DNA of 5,860 nucleotides. It comes from an uncultured Lachnospiraceae bacterium (GTDB lineage Bacteria > Bacillota_A > Clostridia > Lachnospirales > Lachnospiraceae). Shown here piece by piece: positions 1 through 5,860 of this stretch. The number at the start of each line of letters is the position of its first letter. Position 1 is the stretch's first letter. A model generated the notes under the pieces. It was not told the DNA's origin, ran no database searches, and worked only from the letters and a program-made list of their open reading frames with translations. The DNA is taken from NCBI GenBank assembly GCA_947178085.1, contig CAMWWS010000185.1, forward strand, positions 1 through 5,860, written 5' to 3'. Position numbers and translations under genes: made by a program.

Positions 1-431
1 ATAATAAATACGACTGCTTAAAACTTGAAAATCAGTTATGCTTTCCGCTTTATGCTTGTTCCAAAGAAGTAATAAGAAGATATAAACCTTATCTTGACAA
101 GCTTGATCTGACATATACGCAGTATATCGCAATGATGGTAATGTGGGAGAAAAAAGAGGTAACTGTCAAAGAACTTGGAAAATACCTTTATCTGGATTCG
201 GGTACGCTTACTCCCGTGCTGAAGAAACTGGAAGAAAAAAAATATGTGATACGCAACCGCTCTAAAGAAGATGAGCGTAATCTGATTGTTTCAATTACAC
301 AGGAAGGTGAGGACTTAAAGGAGCAGGCGGTTCAGATACCTGCAAGTCTGAGTGCCTGTGTTAATGTGGAACCGCAGGAAGCGCAACAGTTATATAAGCT
401 TCTGTATAAGCTGCTTGATGGATTATCCTAG
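1..431 (+). CDS. ohrR: OhrR, MarR-family organic hydroperoxide-sensing repressor (5' end cut by window edge)
   Basis: A winged-helix repressor of the MarR family, OhrR branch. In characterised members it represses an organic hydroperoxide reductase (ohr) until a cysteine near the N-terminus is oxidised. The reading frame is open from base 3 to the TAG at 429-431. Aligned from memory with Bacillus subtilis OhrR, the first full codon (Asn) is residue 3, so only about two residues are missing. The segment LENQLCFPLY puts a cysteine (codon 39-41) exactly at position 15, the peroxide-sensing residue of OhrR. LTYTQYIAMMVMWE, LDSGTLTPVLKKLE and RSKEDERNLIVSIT are family hallmarks covering the DNA-binding helices and the wing. 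A second cysteine near residue 121 (SLSACVNV) lies where two-Cys OhrR proteins such as the Xanthomonas one carry their resolving cysteine. Full length would be about 144 residues, normal for the family. No ohr gene is visible; it may lie upstream. The internal ATG at 132 is not the start, because conserved residues precede it. Confidence 0.93.
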   Translation, partial: NKYDCLKLENQLCFPLYACSKEVIRRYKPYLDKLDLTYTQYIAMMVMWEKKEVTVKELGKYLYLDSGTLTPVLKKLEEKKYVIRNRSKEDERNLIVSITQEGEDLKEQAVQIPASLSACVNVEPQEAQQLYKLLYKLLDGLS

Positions 432-467
432 CACTGAAATTTATATTTTGAAGAAATCACAAGCATT

Positions 468-481
468 CTGTCACCTGACAG
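468..481. promoter_or_regulatory. Perfect palindrome CTGTCA-cc-TGACAG, candidate operator
   Basis: This is a 6-bp inverted repeat around a 2-bp centre. It ends directly before a consensus TTGACA at 482-487. Short dyads beside a -35 box are typical binding sites of Xre-type dimers, so the regulator starting at 588 might bind here and control itself. The dyad is seen in the sequence; its function is inference. Confidence 0.35.
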
Positions 482-512
482 TTGACAAATTTCCACGGAG
501 ACTTGGTAGACT
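482..512 (+). promoter_or_regulatory. Candidate promoter for the helix-turn-helix regulator gene
   Basis: A perfect -35 box, TTGACA (482-487), is followed after 19 bp by TAGACT (507-512), preceded by TG one base upstream (504-505) as in extended -10 promoters. The spacing is longer than the usual 17 bp and the -10 matches only four of six positions, so the call is tentative. Transcription would begin near 519, just before the large stem-loop, placing that hairpin in the leader of the mRNA. Confidence 0.4.
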
Positions 513-524
513 GGGAGCAGGTGC

Positions 525-572
525 CATGCTACAATAAGCTCAGGCTCGAAAACCTGAGCTTATTGTAGTATG
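525..572 (+). terminator. 20-bp stem-loop between ohrR and the regulator gene (terminator-like or leader structure)
   Basis: Positions 525-544 pair with 553-572: the inner 16 bp (529-544 with 553-568) are perfect and the outer four include one G-T wobble. The loop is eight bases (545-552, CTCGAAAA). It could end ohrR transcription about 95 bases past its stop. However, no run of T follows the stem on either strand, so it is not a standard intrinsic terminator. Its 3' edge is one base before the AGGAGG (574-579) of the next gene, so it may instead control translation or RNA stability of the regulator. Confidence 0.5.
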
Positions 573-573
573 C

Positions 574-579
574 AGGAGG
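574..579 (+). promoter_or_regulatory. Ribosome binding site AGGAGG that fixes the regulator start at 588
   Basis: A full-consensus Shine-Dalgarno sequence lies eight bases before ATG 588. It falls inside the longer reading frame that begins at 570, so it decides in favour of the shorter protein. It begins one base after the 525-572 hairpin ends, so folding of that stem could limit ribosome access. Confidence 0.75.
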
Positions 580-587
580 AAAATGAT

Positions 588-1646
588 ATGATAACTTTGG
601 GGCAAAGGATACAGCAGATACGCAATTCCGCTTTGCTGTCACAAGAAGCGTTCGGAGAAAAACTTGGGGTTACCAGACAGACTGTGTCAAAATGGGAGTT
701 GGATCAGGCTGTACCTGAAATCAGTAAAATTGTGATGATGAGCCAGTTTTTTCATGTGACAACAGATTCCATACTGGTTGAGAATATCAGTACATTTGAC
801 AGTCCCGGTGAACAATTTGTATGCGGCGTGTATAAGTCAGGCTGTTGCGAAGTGGTTGAAACAGAAATGTTTGCCCTGGTATATTATTCTTCACATAATG
901 ATACGGTTTTGGGAACAAGGCTGTATGCAGAGTTTGGTGGACAGAAAAGACTGTATGCTGTTTGTGAATATAATAAGTCAGATAAATCCATAGGTTATGC
1001 ATATATTGCCGGAGAACAGTCTAATGCGGTATGTGCTAATGATGAAGACTTAAAGAGTAAGTTGGAACAGGTTTATGATGAACAGCGTAAGAAGAACATG
1101 AAAAGGACAGAAATATTTTATGTAAACCACGGAACAGTTTCGATGCCTACGGTAAAAGATGCCGGAATAAAGAAATGTCTGATGGCATGGAGGATGTCGG
1201 ATTCCATTAGAGCAACGGAAAAGTTTTTTCGTTTCACACTCTGCACGGGCAATACAGACTATAATTTTTCCATAGAACCGAGAGATACAAATATATATTG
1301 CGGTATATTTTACGATATTCCCTTTGATTTGGGAATGTTGGGCAGCAGGCAGTTCTTCCGTATACGGAATTATAAGGATAATTCCGAGCCGTGGTGTCAA
1401 TTTTTCAGCAATTTGGGATATGAATGCTGTGTTGAAAATCTGGATATACCGACTGAGAAATGTGAGCTGGGTAAATGCATAAATACAAGCGATGGCATTC
1501 TTTGGGGAGTAAAGCGTTACACAGACAATCAAATTGTGCTGCAGGGGTGTGGGGATGACGAGTACACCTATAACAGGATTAATAATAGCAGGAAGGAAAT
1601 ATTTTACCTCCCGGATGATTCAGCTGTCAAAAGGCAGCCTCTATAG
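588..1646 (+). CDS. Xre-type helix-turn-helix regulator with a cysteine-rich C-terminal domain of unknown function
   Basis: Likely a cytoplasmic DNA-binding regulator of 352 residues. I chose the ATG at 588 because AGGAGG (574-579) lies eight bases before it. An in-frame ATG at 570 sits inside the 3' arm of a hairpin and would place that site within the coding sequence. Residues 3-62 form a standard HTH_3 domain: the scaffold LGQRIQQIRNSALLSQEAFG, then the recognition region VTRQTVSKWELDQAVPEISK, then helix FFHVTTDSIL. Residues about 75-345 match no family I can name. They appear to be mixed alpha/beta with many aromatic residues and no transmembrane segment. There are 14 cysteines, all outside the HTH (residues 79, 86, 87, 126, 149, 197, 219, 238, 270, 280, 281, 292, 297, 321), including two CC pairs and CELGKC. 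That allows metal binding or redox sensing, but neither is shown. The ligand and targets are unknown. It is convergent with the GH42 gene and may be autoregulated. Confidence 0.85.
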   Translation: MITLGQRIQQIRNSALLSQEAFGEKLGVTRQTVSKWELDQAVPEISKIVMMSQFFHVTTDSILVENISTFDSPGEQFVCGVYKSGCCEVVETEMFALVYYSSHNDTVLGTRLYAEFGGQKRLYAVCEYNKSDKSIGYAYIAGEQSNAVCANDEDLKSKLEQVYDEQRKKNMKRTEIFYVNHGTVSMPTVKDAGIKKCLMAWRMSDSIRATEKFFRFTLCTGNTDYNFSIEPRDTNIYCGIFYDIPFDLGMLGSRQFFRIRNYKDNSEPWCQFFSNLGYECCVENLDIPTEKCELGKCINTSDGILWGVKRYTDNQIVLQGCGDDEYTYNRINNSRKEIFYLPDDSAVKRQPL

Positions 1647-1661
1647 AAGCGCCTTTTGACA
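1625..1661. terminator. Probable bidirectional intrinsic terminator between convergent genes
   Basis: TGTCAAAAGGC (1625-1635) is the perfect inverse of GCCTTTTGACA (1651-1661). Two further G-C pairs (1637-1638 with 1649-1650) form if A1636 is bulged. The A4-GGC...GCC-T4 layout gives a G/C-rich hairpin followed by T's on both strands. It can therefore stop the regulator (+) and the GH42 gene (-, stop at 1703). The left arm and loop lie within the last codons of the regulator gene, and its TAG (1644-1646) is in the loop. The T run is only four bases, so efficiency is uncertain. Confidence 0.6.
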
Positions 1662-1702
1662 AATGAACTCATATAGCATATAGGCGATTACGCCACTGTA
1701 AT

Positions 1703-3775
1703 CTAACGTTCTACTATATTAAAGTCCCACCCATTCAGGGTTATACTGTCTCCATCTTTTATATCCTTTTCCTGCATCAGCAAGACTCCGTCTTTTCCAT
1801 GATAAGTAATTACTCTTTCATCATCTGAATAATTAAAGAAGTAAATAATCTCTTTACCGAAATCATTTATACCGCGCTTAATAATAATCGGGAATTGCTC
1901 CTGTATAAGCGGAATACCGGCTTCCTTACAGAGATAGAGAAGCAAGTCCTGTAGACTGGTGTGGTCAAAATAGCAACCCAAGTAAGCAGCGCAGCCCTTA
2001 CCGTAGCGGTTATACGTAATAGCTGAATATTTACCCCAGTGAGGATGCTTATATGAAGCCAGAGTATCAGCAGTGGATGGCTGAAGCAGTTCCATCCAAT
2101 AATGAACGGAGGGGGCTGCATTATCGGTTGCATCTTTTGTAGAAGGAACCACCTTAGATGTATTGATATTGGATATATTAGCATTACCGGACAAATCGGT
2201 AAATGTCAAATCTGTAAGCCCAACATTGACTGCATCAGTAAACTGGTCATATGTCATTCCAAACACATCTGTCAGTCCATGCGGTTGGTCATCATAGTAT
2301 ATTTTTAACATCTTGTCGGCAAATGCGGTTTTAAATGTGGAGATGAGGTGGCCTCCGTTTTCCACATAAGAGCGAAGAGCGTTGACAATGGTGTCAGAGA
2401 CACTATACAGGGCGGGTGTAATAAGCAGTGAATACTGACTGAATAAGTCGGTATCAGTATCGCTTAAGATATCACATTCGATATTTAATCGGTATAATGC
2501 ATCATATAGCCATCTGACGATATCGTTGTATTTAAGTTTCTCATGAATACCAAACCATTGCAGGGCTGTGAGAGCTTCATTGGAAAGCACCATAGCGACA
2601 TGAGATTTCTTTTTCAGATTTTTCAGATGTTCTCCGTACTGTGCAAATTCTGCGCCAATCCGGCAGATTTCCCTGTATGTTTCGTTTTCCTTCAAGTTGT
2701 GGCTTAATATACCCTTCCAATAGGATTCAATCGCATTGTGGATAGAGTGCCAGTGCCAGTACATTACCGAATTGGAACCGGAAGCAATGTGGCTGAAAGC
2801 CTGTAACCTTAATTGACCGGGGTAGTTAAGCCAGCCGTGATTGCCCTGCGCCTCTGTTTCCAGTATCAGATAGTTATCCTTTTTGACAGAGCGGGCGATT
2901 GCACCTCCGATGGATATCTCCGTGCCTGTCAAATCCTGTGCGGAAGGGTGGTATATATCAAATCCTGCCACACTTAAAGGTTTAGCCGCTTCCCATTGAT
3001 TGACCTCCGGCTGTAGTCCGAAAGAGAATCCGCGCCAATCATAGTCGAAGTTCTGCGTGATGAACTGGTCGGGGCGGGTATATTCTTTTACAATAGCACA
3101 TTGCCATGCAAGAAAATCTGCAACAAGCTTTCGCTGGTATTTCTGGTATTCCGCGCCGAGGCTTCCGTTAATCGTACCTCTGATATCGGGAAAATCCTCC
3201 CATGCATTGATACGGTTGCTCCAATAATCCAGCCCCAGCGCATGATTGAGTGCATCTAAGTCATTATGAAAGATTTCTTTCATGTATTCTACAAATTTTG
3301 CCTGAGCATAAGAACTGCATGTGTCATAAGACTTTGTTTCATTATCAAGCTGAAAGCCGATTACATGCTTATATGGCATCACTTCCTCCATCAGCCTGCG
3401 GATGATGATTTCTGCATGTTTAAGATACATTGGATTGACAATATCCATATTTTGTCTGCGCCCGTAACGCTCCATGGTCCCATGAGTCTGAGTGATGACA
3501 TCGGGATATTTGGCGGCAAGCCACGTAGGAATGGCATATGTAGGAGTTCCTACGATTACGTTAATGCCATGTTTTTCCGATGCCTGCAGCATACGGTGCA
3601 GATGCGTAAAGTCAAATATGCCTTCCTGCGGTTCCCATGTGCTCCATGTGGATTCGGCGATACGGATTACGTTGATATGCGCTTTTTCCATCATTTCCAT
3701 GTCGGTTTCAATTCTGTCGTAGGGCAGGTATTCGTCGTAATATGCTGCTCCGAATAAAAGTTTGTTTGTTTTCAT
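1703..3775 (-). CDS. GH42 beta-galactosidase, intracellular
   Basis: A 690-residue glycoside hydrolase of family 42, a retaining enzyme that releases galactose from beta-galactosides. Residues 1-385 form the catalytic (beta/alpha)8 barrel. It starts LLFGAAYYDEYLPYDRIETDMEMM (split: LLFGAAYYDEYLP, then YDRIETDMEMM), typical of the family, and contains ESTWSTWEPQEGIFDF. The acid/base is predicted as Glu146 in FQLDNET and the nucleophile as Glu306 in LILETEAQG; PGQLRLQAFSHIASG and the VMYWHWHS strand follow, as in relatives. Residues about 390-615 match the GATase-like oligomerisation domain (YVENGGHLISTFKT), and the last 65 or so form a small beta domain. Length is normal. There is no signal peptide or membrane segment, so imported oligosaccharides are the likely substrate. 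Only one cysteine (Cys153) lies in the region where Thermus A4 beta-galactosidase has its zinc cluster, so that cluster is probably absent. ATG 3775 is preceded by AGGAGG (3780-3785) four bases away. The exact galactoside cannot be told from the sequence. Confidence 0.93.
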   Translation of the reverse strand: MKTNKLLFGAAYYDEYLPYDRIETDMEMMEKAHINVIRIAESTWSTWEPQEGIFDFTHLHRMLQASEKHGINVIVGTPTYAIPTWLAAKYPDVITQTHGTMERYGRRQNMDIVNPMYLKHAEIIIRRLMEEVMPYKHVIGFQLDNETKSYDTCSSYAQAKFVEYMKEIFHNDLDALNHALGLDYWSNRINAWEDFPDIRGTINGSLGAEYQKYQRKLVADFLAWQCAIVKEYTRPDQFITQNFDYDWRGFSFGLQPEVNQWEAAKPLSVAGFDIYHPSAQDLTGTEISIGGAIARSVKKDNYLILETEAQGNHGWLNYPGQLRLQAFSHIASGSNSVMYWHWHSIHNAIESYWKGILSHNLKENETYREICRIGAEFAQYGEHLKNLKKKSHVAMVLSNEALTALQWFGIHEKLKYNDIVRWLYDALYRLNIECDILSDTDTDLFSQYSLLITPALYSVSDTIVNALRSYVENGGHLISTFKTAFADKMLKIYYDDQPHGLTDVFGMTYDQFTDAVNVGLTDLTFTDLSGNANISNINTSKVVPSTKDATDNAAPSVHYWMELLQPSTADTLASYKHPHWGKYSAITYNRYGKGCAAYLGCYFDHTSLQDLLLYLCKEAGIPLIQEQFPIIIKRGINDFGKEIIYFFNYSDDERVITYHGKDGVLLMQEKDIKDGDSITLNGWDFNIVER

Positions 3776-3839
3776 GTTGCCTCCTGATTGTCTATATTGT
3801 ACAACGGCTGTCTTGAAAAACTCAGTTCCTTAGTTATCT

Positions 3840-3883
3840 AATACACCCCGGCATGAACATTTTCTATAAATTTCACCCCGCCA
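3840..3883. repeat. Pair of 14-bp direct repeats 30 bp apart, candidate operator
   Basis: AATACACCCCGGCA (3840-3853) and ATTTCACCCCGCCA (3870-3883) match at 11 of 14 positions, sharing CACCCCG. Their offset is exactly 30 bp, close to three helical turns, so both copies face nearly the same side of the DNA. They are the only G/C-rich blocks in an A/T-rich intergenic region shared by two divergent genes. This layout suits a regulator that binds direct repeats, such as AraC-family proteins. The repeats are seen; the regulatory role is inferred. Confidence 0.45.
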
Positions 3884-3886
3884 AAT

Positions 3887-3915
3887 TGTATATTAAAACT
3901 ATTGAAGTACAACAA
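3887..3915 (-). promoter_or_regulatory. Candidate promoter for the GH42 gene
   Basis: On the - strand, TTGTTG (complement of 3910-3915) and TATACA (complement of 3887-3892) are separated by 17 bp. Each matches four of six consensus bases. Transcription would start near 3880 and give a leader of about 105 bases containing the direct repeats. A second possible -10, TACAAT (complement of 3796-3801), lies closer to the gene but lacks a -35 and leaves almost no leader. The choice is uncertain. Confidence 0.35.
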
Positions 3916-3930
3916 ATCCTCTGTTATTAT
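3902..3930 (+). promoter_or_regulatory. Promoter for the 613-residue protein gene and its operon
   Basis: TTGAAG (3902-3907) and TATTAT (3925-3930) are separated by 17 bp. The -10 is preceded by TG plus one base (3922-3924), an extended -10. This is the best vegetative promoter in the region. The predicted start near 3937 gives an A/T-rich leader of about 78 bases before the ATG at 4015. It overlaps the candidate - strand promoter. Confidence 0.6.
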
Positions 3931-4014
3931 ATCATATAGTTATGCAATTGCGAAACATCTTACTAATCAGAATTAATGAAATACAATTAAACAATCAAAT
4001 AAAAGGAGGGCAAC

Positions 4015-5856
4015 ATGGAGAACAGGTTTGTTGTAAACATCATTCATCGTCCGGAGATGGTTCCTGAATATGCCGAGAAGGTAACAGGACATGGAAAAGA
4101 AGAGGATATCGGCAGAAAGGCATTACTGACGGAATCGCTGGACATTTTTAAGACACAGCAGGGGATAGCTCATAAAAATGGGTTAAAGACTACTATTCAG
4201 ATGACATATGCTTCCTTATTTAATGATGAAGCTGTAGAGCTGGCGAAAGCGGATCATGAGAAATACGGTGATGAAATCGCATTGACGCTGCTTGGTCTGC
4301 CGTGTAAAGAGTTTCGTGAAAAATATAAGACAAAGGACTTCTGTATATGGATGTTTTCCATGGAAGACAAGAAGTCCATAGTAGACGATGTATTTGGTAA
4401 GTTCAAAGAGCGTTTCGGTTTCTATCCGGAATCAACAGGTTCATATTATATGGATGCCGAGTTGATTAACTATATCAAAGAGAAATACCCGATGGTAAAA
4501 TGTGCTGTTGCAACCTGCTGGGAAGAAGGCCCCAAGGCATATCATACCTGTAATAACTCATGGTACACATTTTTAGATGGAGGTCCGTGGGCTCCGTGGA
4601 TTCCGAGTAAACAGAATGTCCATGCACCTGCGGCAAACGAAGAAGAGGACAGCGGAATAGTAGCTATTCCTCACTTGTCCCGCGATTTGCTTGCATGCTA
4701 TGACGGTAACGGTTCCAATTTTGGCACGCATCCGCAGAATGTGCTGCGCAGCATGTGCTATGACAGCAAGACATGGGAATATCCATATCTGTATAACCTG
4801 ATTGACCAGTATCGTGACCTTGCAAAATATAACAATGGATACGCTTATAATATGATGTTTGCAGGACCCGGCTGGATGAATAAGATGGGACGCTGGGAAG
4901 CGCCTTACGAACTTTTGCTCAAATCCTATGAGGATGGTATGGCATATTACGGACAGCTGAAAAAAGAAGGCAAGCTGGAAGATATGACTATGGCTGAGTT
5001 TGCGGATTATTACCGTGAGAAGAAAGCGCTTACAGAGCCTGAATGTGCGCTTTGGAGAGATATTCTATACGGTTCGGACAAGCAGCTCTTCTGGTACTGC
5101 GACCCGTTCATGAGAGCCTGTGTAAATATGGATCAGGGCGGCGCTATTGTTGATCTGCGGCCTTATGCAGCGAAACTTGAGTGGCCCGTGGGAATCGGAA
5201 CCAAGCATGTATGGGATGCTTCTTATCCGTTCCTGATTCAGGAAAAATACAGGGCAGGATACTTTACACACTATGCAGGAGAAGGTACTGTCAGAAGCGC
5301 TAAGCTGACTTATAACGGTGAAGAAGTTGATTTATGTCTGTGCAGGACCAAGGCGCACTTCTCTCAAGAGGGTAAAACCAGAATCCTCACTCTTGACCCG
5401 GTAGATATAGAATTCTATGATTTGACGGTTAAGCTGCAGACAAAGTTGTATTTTGAAGAGGGTAGTTCAAACATCAAGATTGAAAGAAATATCCTTGAGA
5501 TGAGCAATCCTGATGCGGAAGTGGAATTAAACGAGTACATGGTGGCATGTTATGGCACTACAGAATACTCGGAAGATATGAGCAATATCACATTAAGCTG
5601 TACTGACGGCGTAAACAGCAAAGAAATCAAGTATGCATACAAATGCCGTGAGGAGCAGATGGAAGGTGCAAAAGAGGTTGTTTCCGTTATTCCGGAGATT
5701 GCGACAAGAGTGTCATTAAGCTGTGAGAAGAAGGACGCAGTCGGCTATATAAGAGAAGGATATGCTTTCTCACCGATGTTCACATTAGGTTATACGACCA
5801 AGTTGAAAGATAAGGAGGTATTTGCAACATGGCTCAATCTGGCAAAGGCAAATTAA
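4015..5856 (+). CDS. Uncharacterised 613-residue protein, NodB/GH57-like barrel plus beta-sandwich, probable glycan-active enzyme
   Basis: I do not recognise a characterised family. The N-terminal 335 or so residues read like a polysaccharide-deacetylase/GH57-type beta/alpha barrel. There is a first strand VVNIIHRPE, then KNGLKTTIQMTY (compare 'GLKATFF' in deacetylases), then a helix running into KYGDEIALTL where deacetylases have 'GHEIGLHT', then FGFYPESTGSYYMDAELINYI. The deacetylase metal motifs (DD and HxxxH) are not kept in that form, so simple deacetylation is doubtful. Conserved-looking segments rich in W, G and P (CWEEG at 169-172, DGGPWAPWIPSKQN at 188-201, HLSRD at 220-224) may line the active site. 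Residues about 350-613 lack obvious helices and look like a beta-sandwich, as in GH38/GH57-like enzymes. No signal peptide or membrane segment is visible. AGGAGG (4004-4009) stands five bases before the ATG. It is divergent from the GH42 gene and first in an operon, so a role in galactoside-containing glycan use is the best guess. The match to DUF3863/DUF3864 was considered from memory only and not checked. Confidence 0.8.
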   Translation: MENRFVVNIIHRPEMVPEYAEKVTGHGKEEDIGRKALLTESLDIFKTQQGIAHKNGLKTTIQMTYASLFNDEAVELAKADHEKYGDEIALTLLGLPCKEFREKYKTKDFCIWMFSMEDKKSIVDDVFGKFKERFGFYPESTGSYYMDAELINYIKEKYPMVKCAVATCWEEGPKAYHTCNNSWYTFLDGGPWAPWIPSKQNVHAPAANEEEDSGIVAIPHLSRDLLACYDGNGSNFGTHPQNVLRSMCYDSKTWEYPYLYNLIDQYRDLAKYNNGYAYNMMFAGPGWMNKMGRWEAPYELLLKSYEDGMAYYGQLKKEGKLEDMTMAEFADYYREKKALTEPECALWRDILYGSDKQLFWYCDPFMRACVNMDQGGAIVDLRPYAAKLEWPVGIGTKHVWDASYPFLIQEKYRAGYFTHYAGEGTVRSAKLTYNGEEVDLCLCRTKAHFSQEGKTRILTLDPVDIEFYDLTVKLQTKLYFEEGSSNIKIERNILEMSNPDAEVELNEYMVACYGTTEYSEDMSNITLSCTDGVNSKEIKYAYKCREEQMEGAKEVVSVIPEIATRVSLSCEKKDAVGYIREGYAFSPMFTLGYTTKLKDKEVFATWLNLAKAN

Positions 5857-5860
5857 ATTA
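5829..5860 (+). CDS. Start of the next operon gene (3' end beyond the window)
   Basis: An ATG at 5829 in a different frame from the preceding gene opens a reading frame that stays open to the window edge and begins MAQSGKGKLN. AAGGAGG (5812-5818) lies ten bases before it, inside the 3' coding sequence of the 613-residue protein. The two genes overlap by 28 bases, which points to translational coupling in one operon. Ten residues are too few to identify the product. A transporter component or another carbohydrate enzyme would fit the context but is not shown. Confidence 0.6.
   Translation, partial: MAQSGKGKLN

Noticed and set aside
352..537. 61-codon open frame overlapping the end of ohrR
   Set aside because: It has no ribosome binding site, runs out of frame through ohrR, and ends inside the large hairpin.
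530..567. TACAAT and ATTGTA at the ends of the large hairpin, resembling OhrR half-sites
   Set aside because: OhrR operators have these half-sites almost adjacent. Here they are 26 bp apart, so they are better explained as part of the stem.
1050..1532. 160-codon open frame on the - strand
   Set aside because: Antisense to the regulator gene, which has a clear HTH and ribosome binding site. The product is of shadow type, with no supporting features.
1656..1664. TTGACAAAT, identical to the sequence at 482-490
   Set aside because: It is part of the terminator stem, has no convincing -10, and faces a convergent gene. Probably chance.
1683..1703. Small inverted repeats GGCG-atta-CGCC and GATTAC...GTAATC next to the GH42 stop codon
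   Set aside because: Stems of four to six pairs with no T run; the hairpin at 1625-1661 is a much better terminator.
3266..3757. 163-codon open frame on the + strand
   Set aside because: It lies wholly opposite the GH42 gene, whose protein clearly belongs to a known family, and the translation has no recognisable features.
3944..3951. GCAATTGC palindrome near the + strand transcription start
   Set aside because: Eight bases is too short to support an operator, and the flanks do not extend it. It does not fit the CcpA (cre) consensus.

Overview
The window looks like a chromosomal segment of a gut-type Clostridia, most likely a Lachnospiraceae relative. Moderate-to-low GC, strong AGGAGG ribosome binding sites, a Bacillus/Clostridium-type OhrR and an intracellular GH42 galactosidase all point that way. 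The assignment is inferred from sequence character only. I see no rRNA, tRNA, CRISPR array or insertion sequence.

Left part (1-1663, + strand): the window opens inside ohrR, a MarR-family organic-peroxide sensor missing only about two N-terminal residues. A 156-bp gap follows, holding a candidate promoter, a short palindrome touching its -35 box, and a very stable 20-bp stem-loop. Next is a 352-residue regulator with an Xre-type helix-turn-helix and a long, cysteine-rich C-terminal domain that I do not recognise. Its real start is 588, set by an AGGAGG site. An A/T-flanked hairpin overlapping its stop codon can serve as a bidirectional terminator toward the convergent galactosidase gene.

Right part (1703-5860): a glycan-use locus with two divergent arms. 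The - strand arm is a 690-residue GH42 beta-galactosidase with both catalytic glutamates and no signal peptide, so it should act on galactosides inside the cell. The + strand arm begins with a 613-residue protein of unknown activity. Its N-terminal half reads like a NodB/GH57-like beta/alpha barrel and its C-terminal half like a beta-sandwich. A further + strand gene starts inside its 3' end and runs off the window, so this is the first gene of an operon. The 239-bp intergenic region carries a good extended -10 promoter for the + arm, an overlapping weaker candidate for the galactosidase, and a pair of 14-bp direct repeats exactly 30 bp apart that may be an operator.

Working model (inference): the two arms take up and process a galactose-containing glycan. 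The GH42 enzyme removes galactose and the 613-residue protein acts on a related sugar linkage or modification. The most novel items are the 613-residue protein and the Cys-rich regulator.
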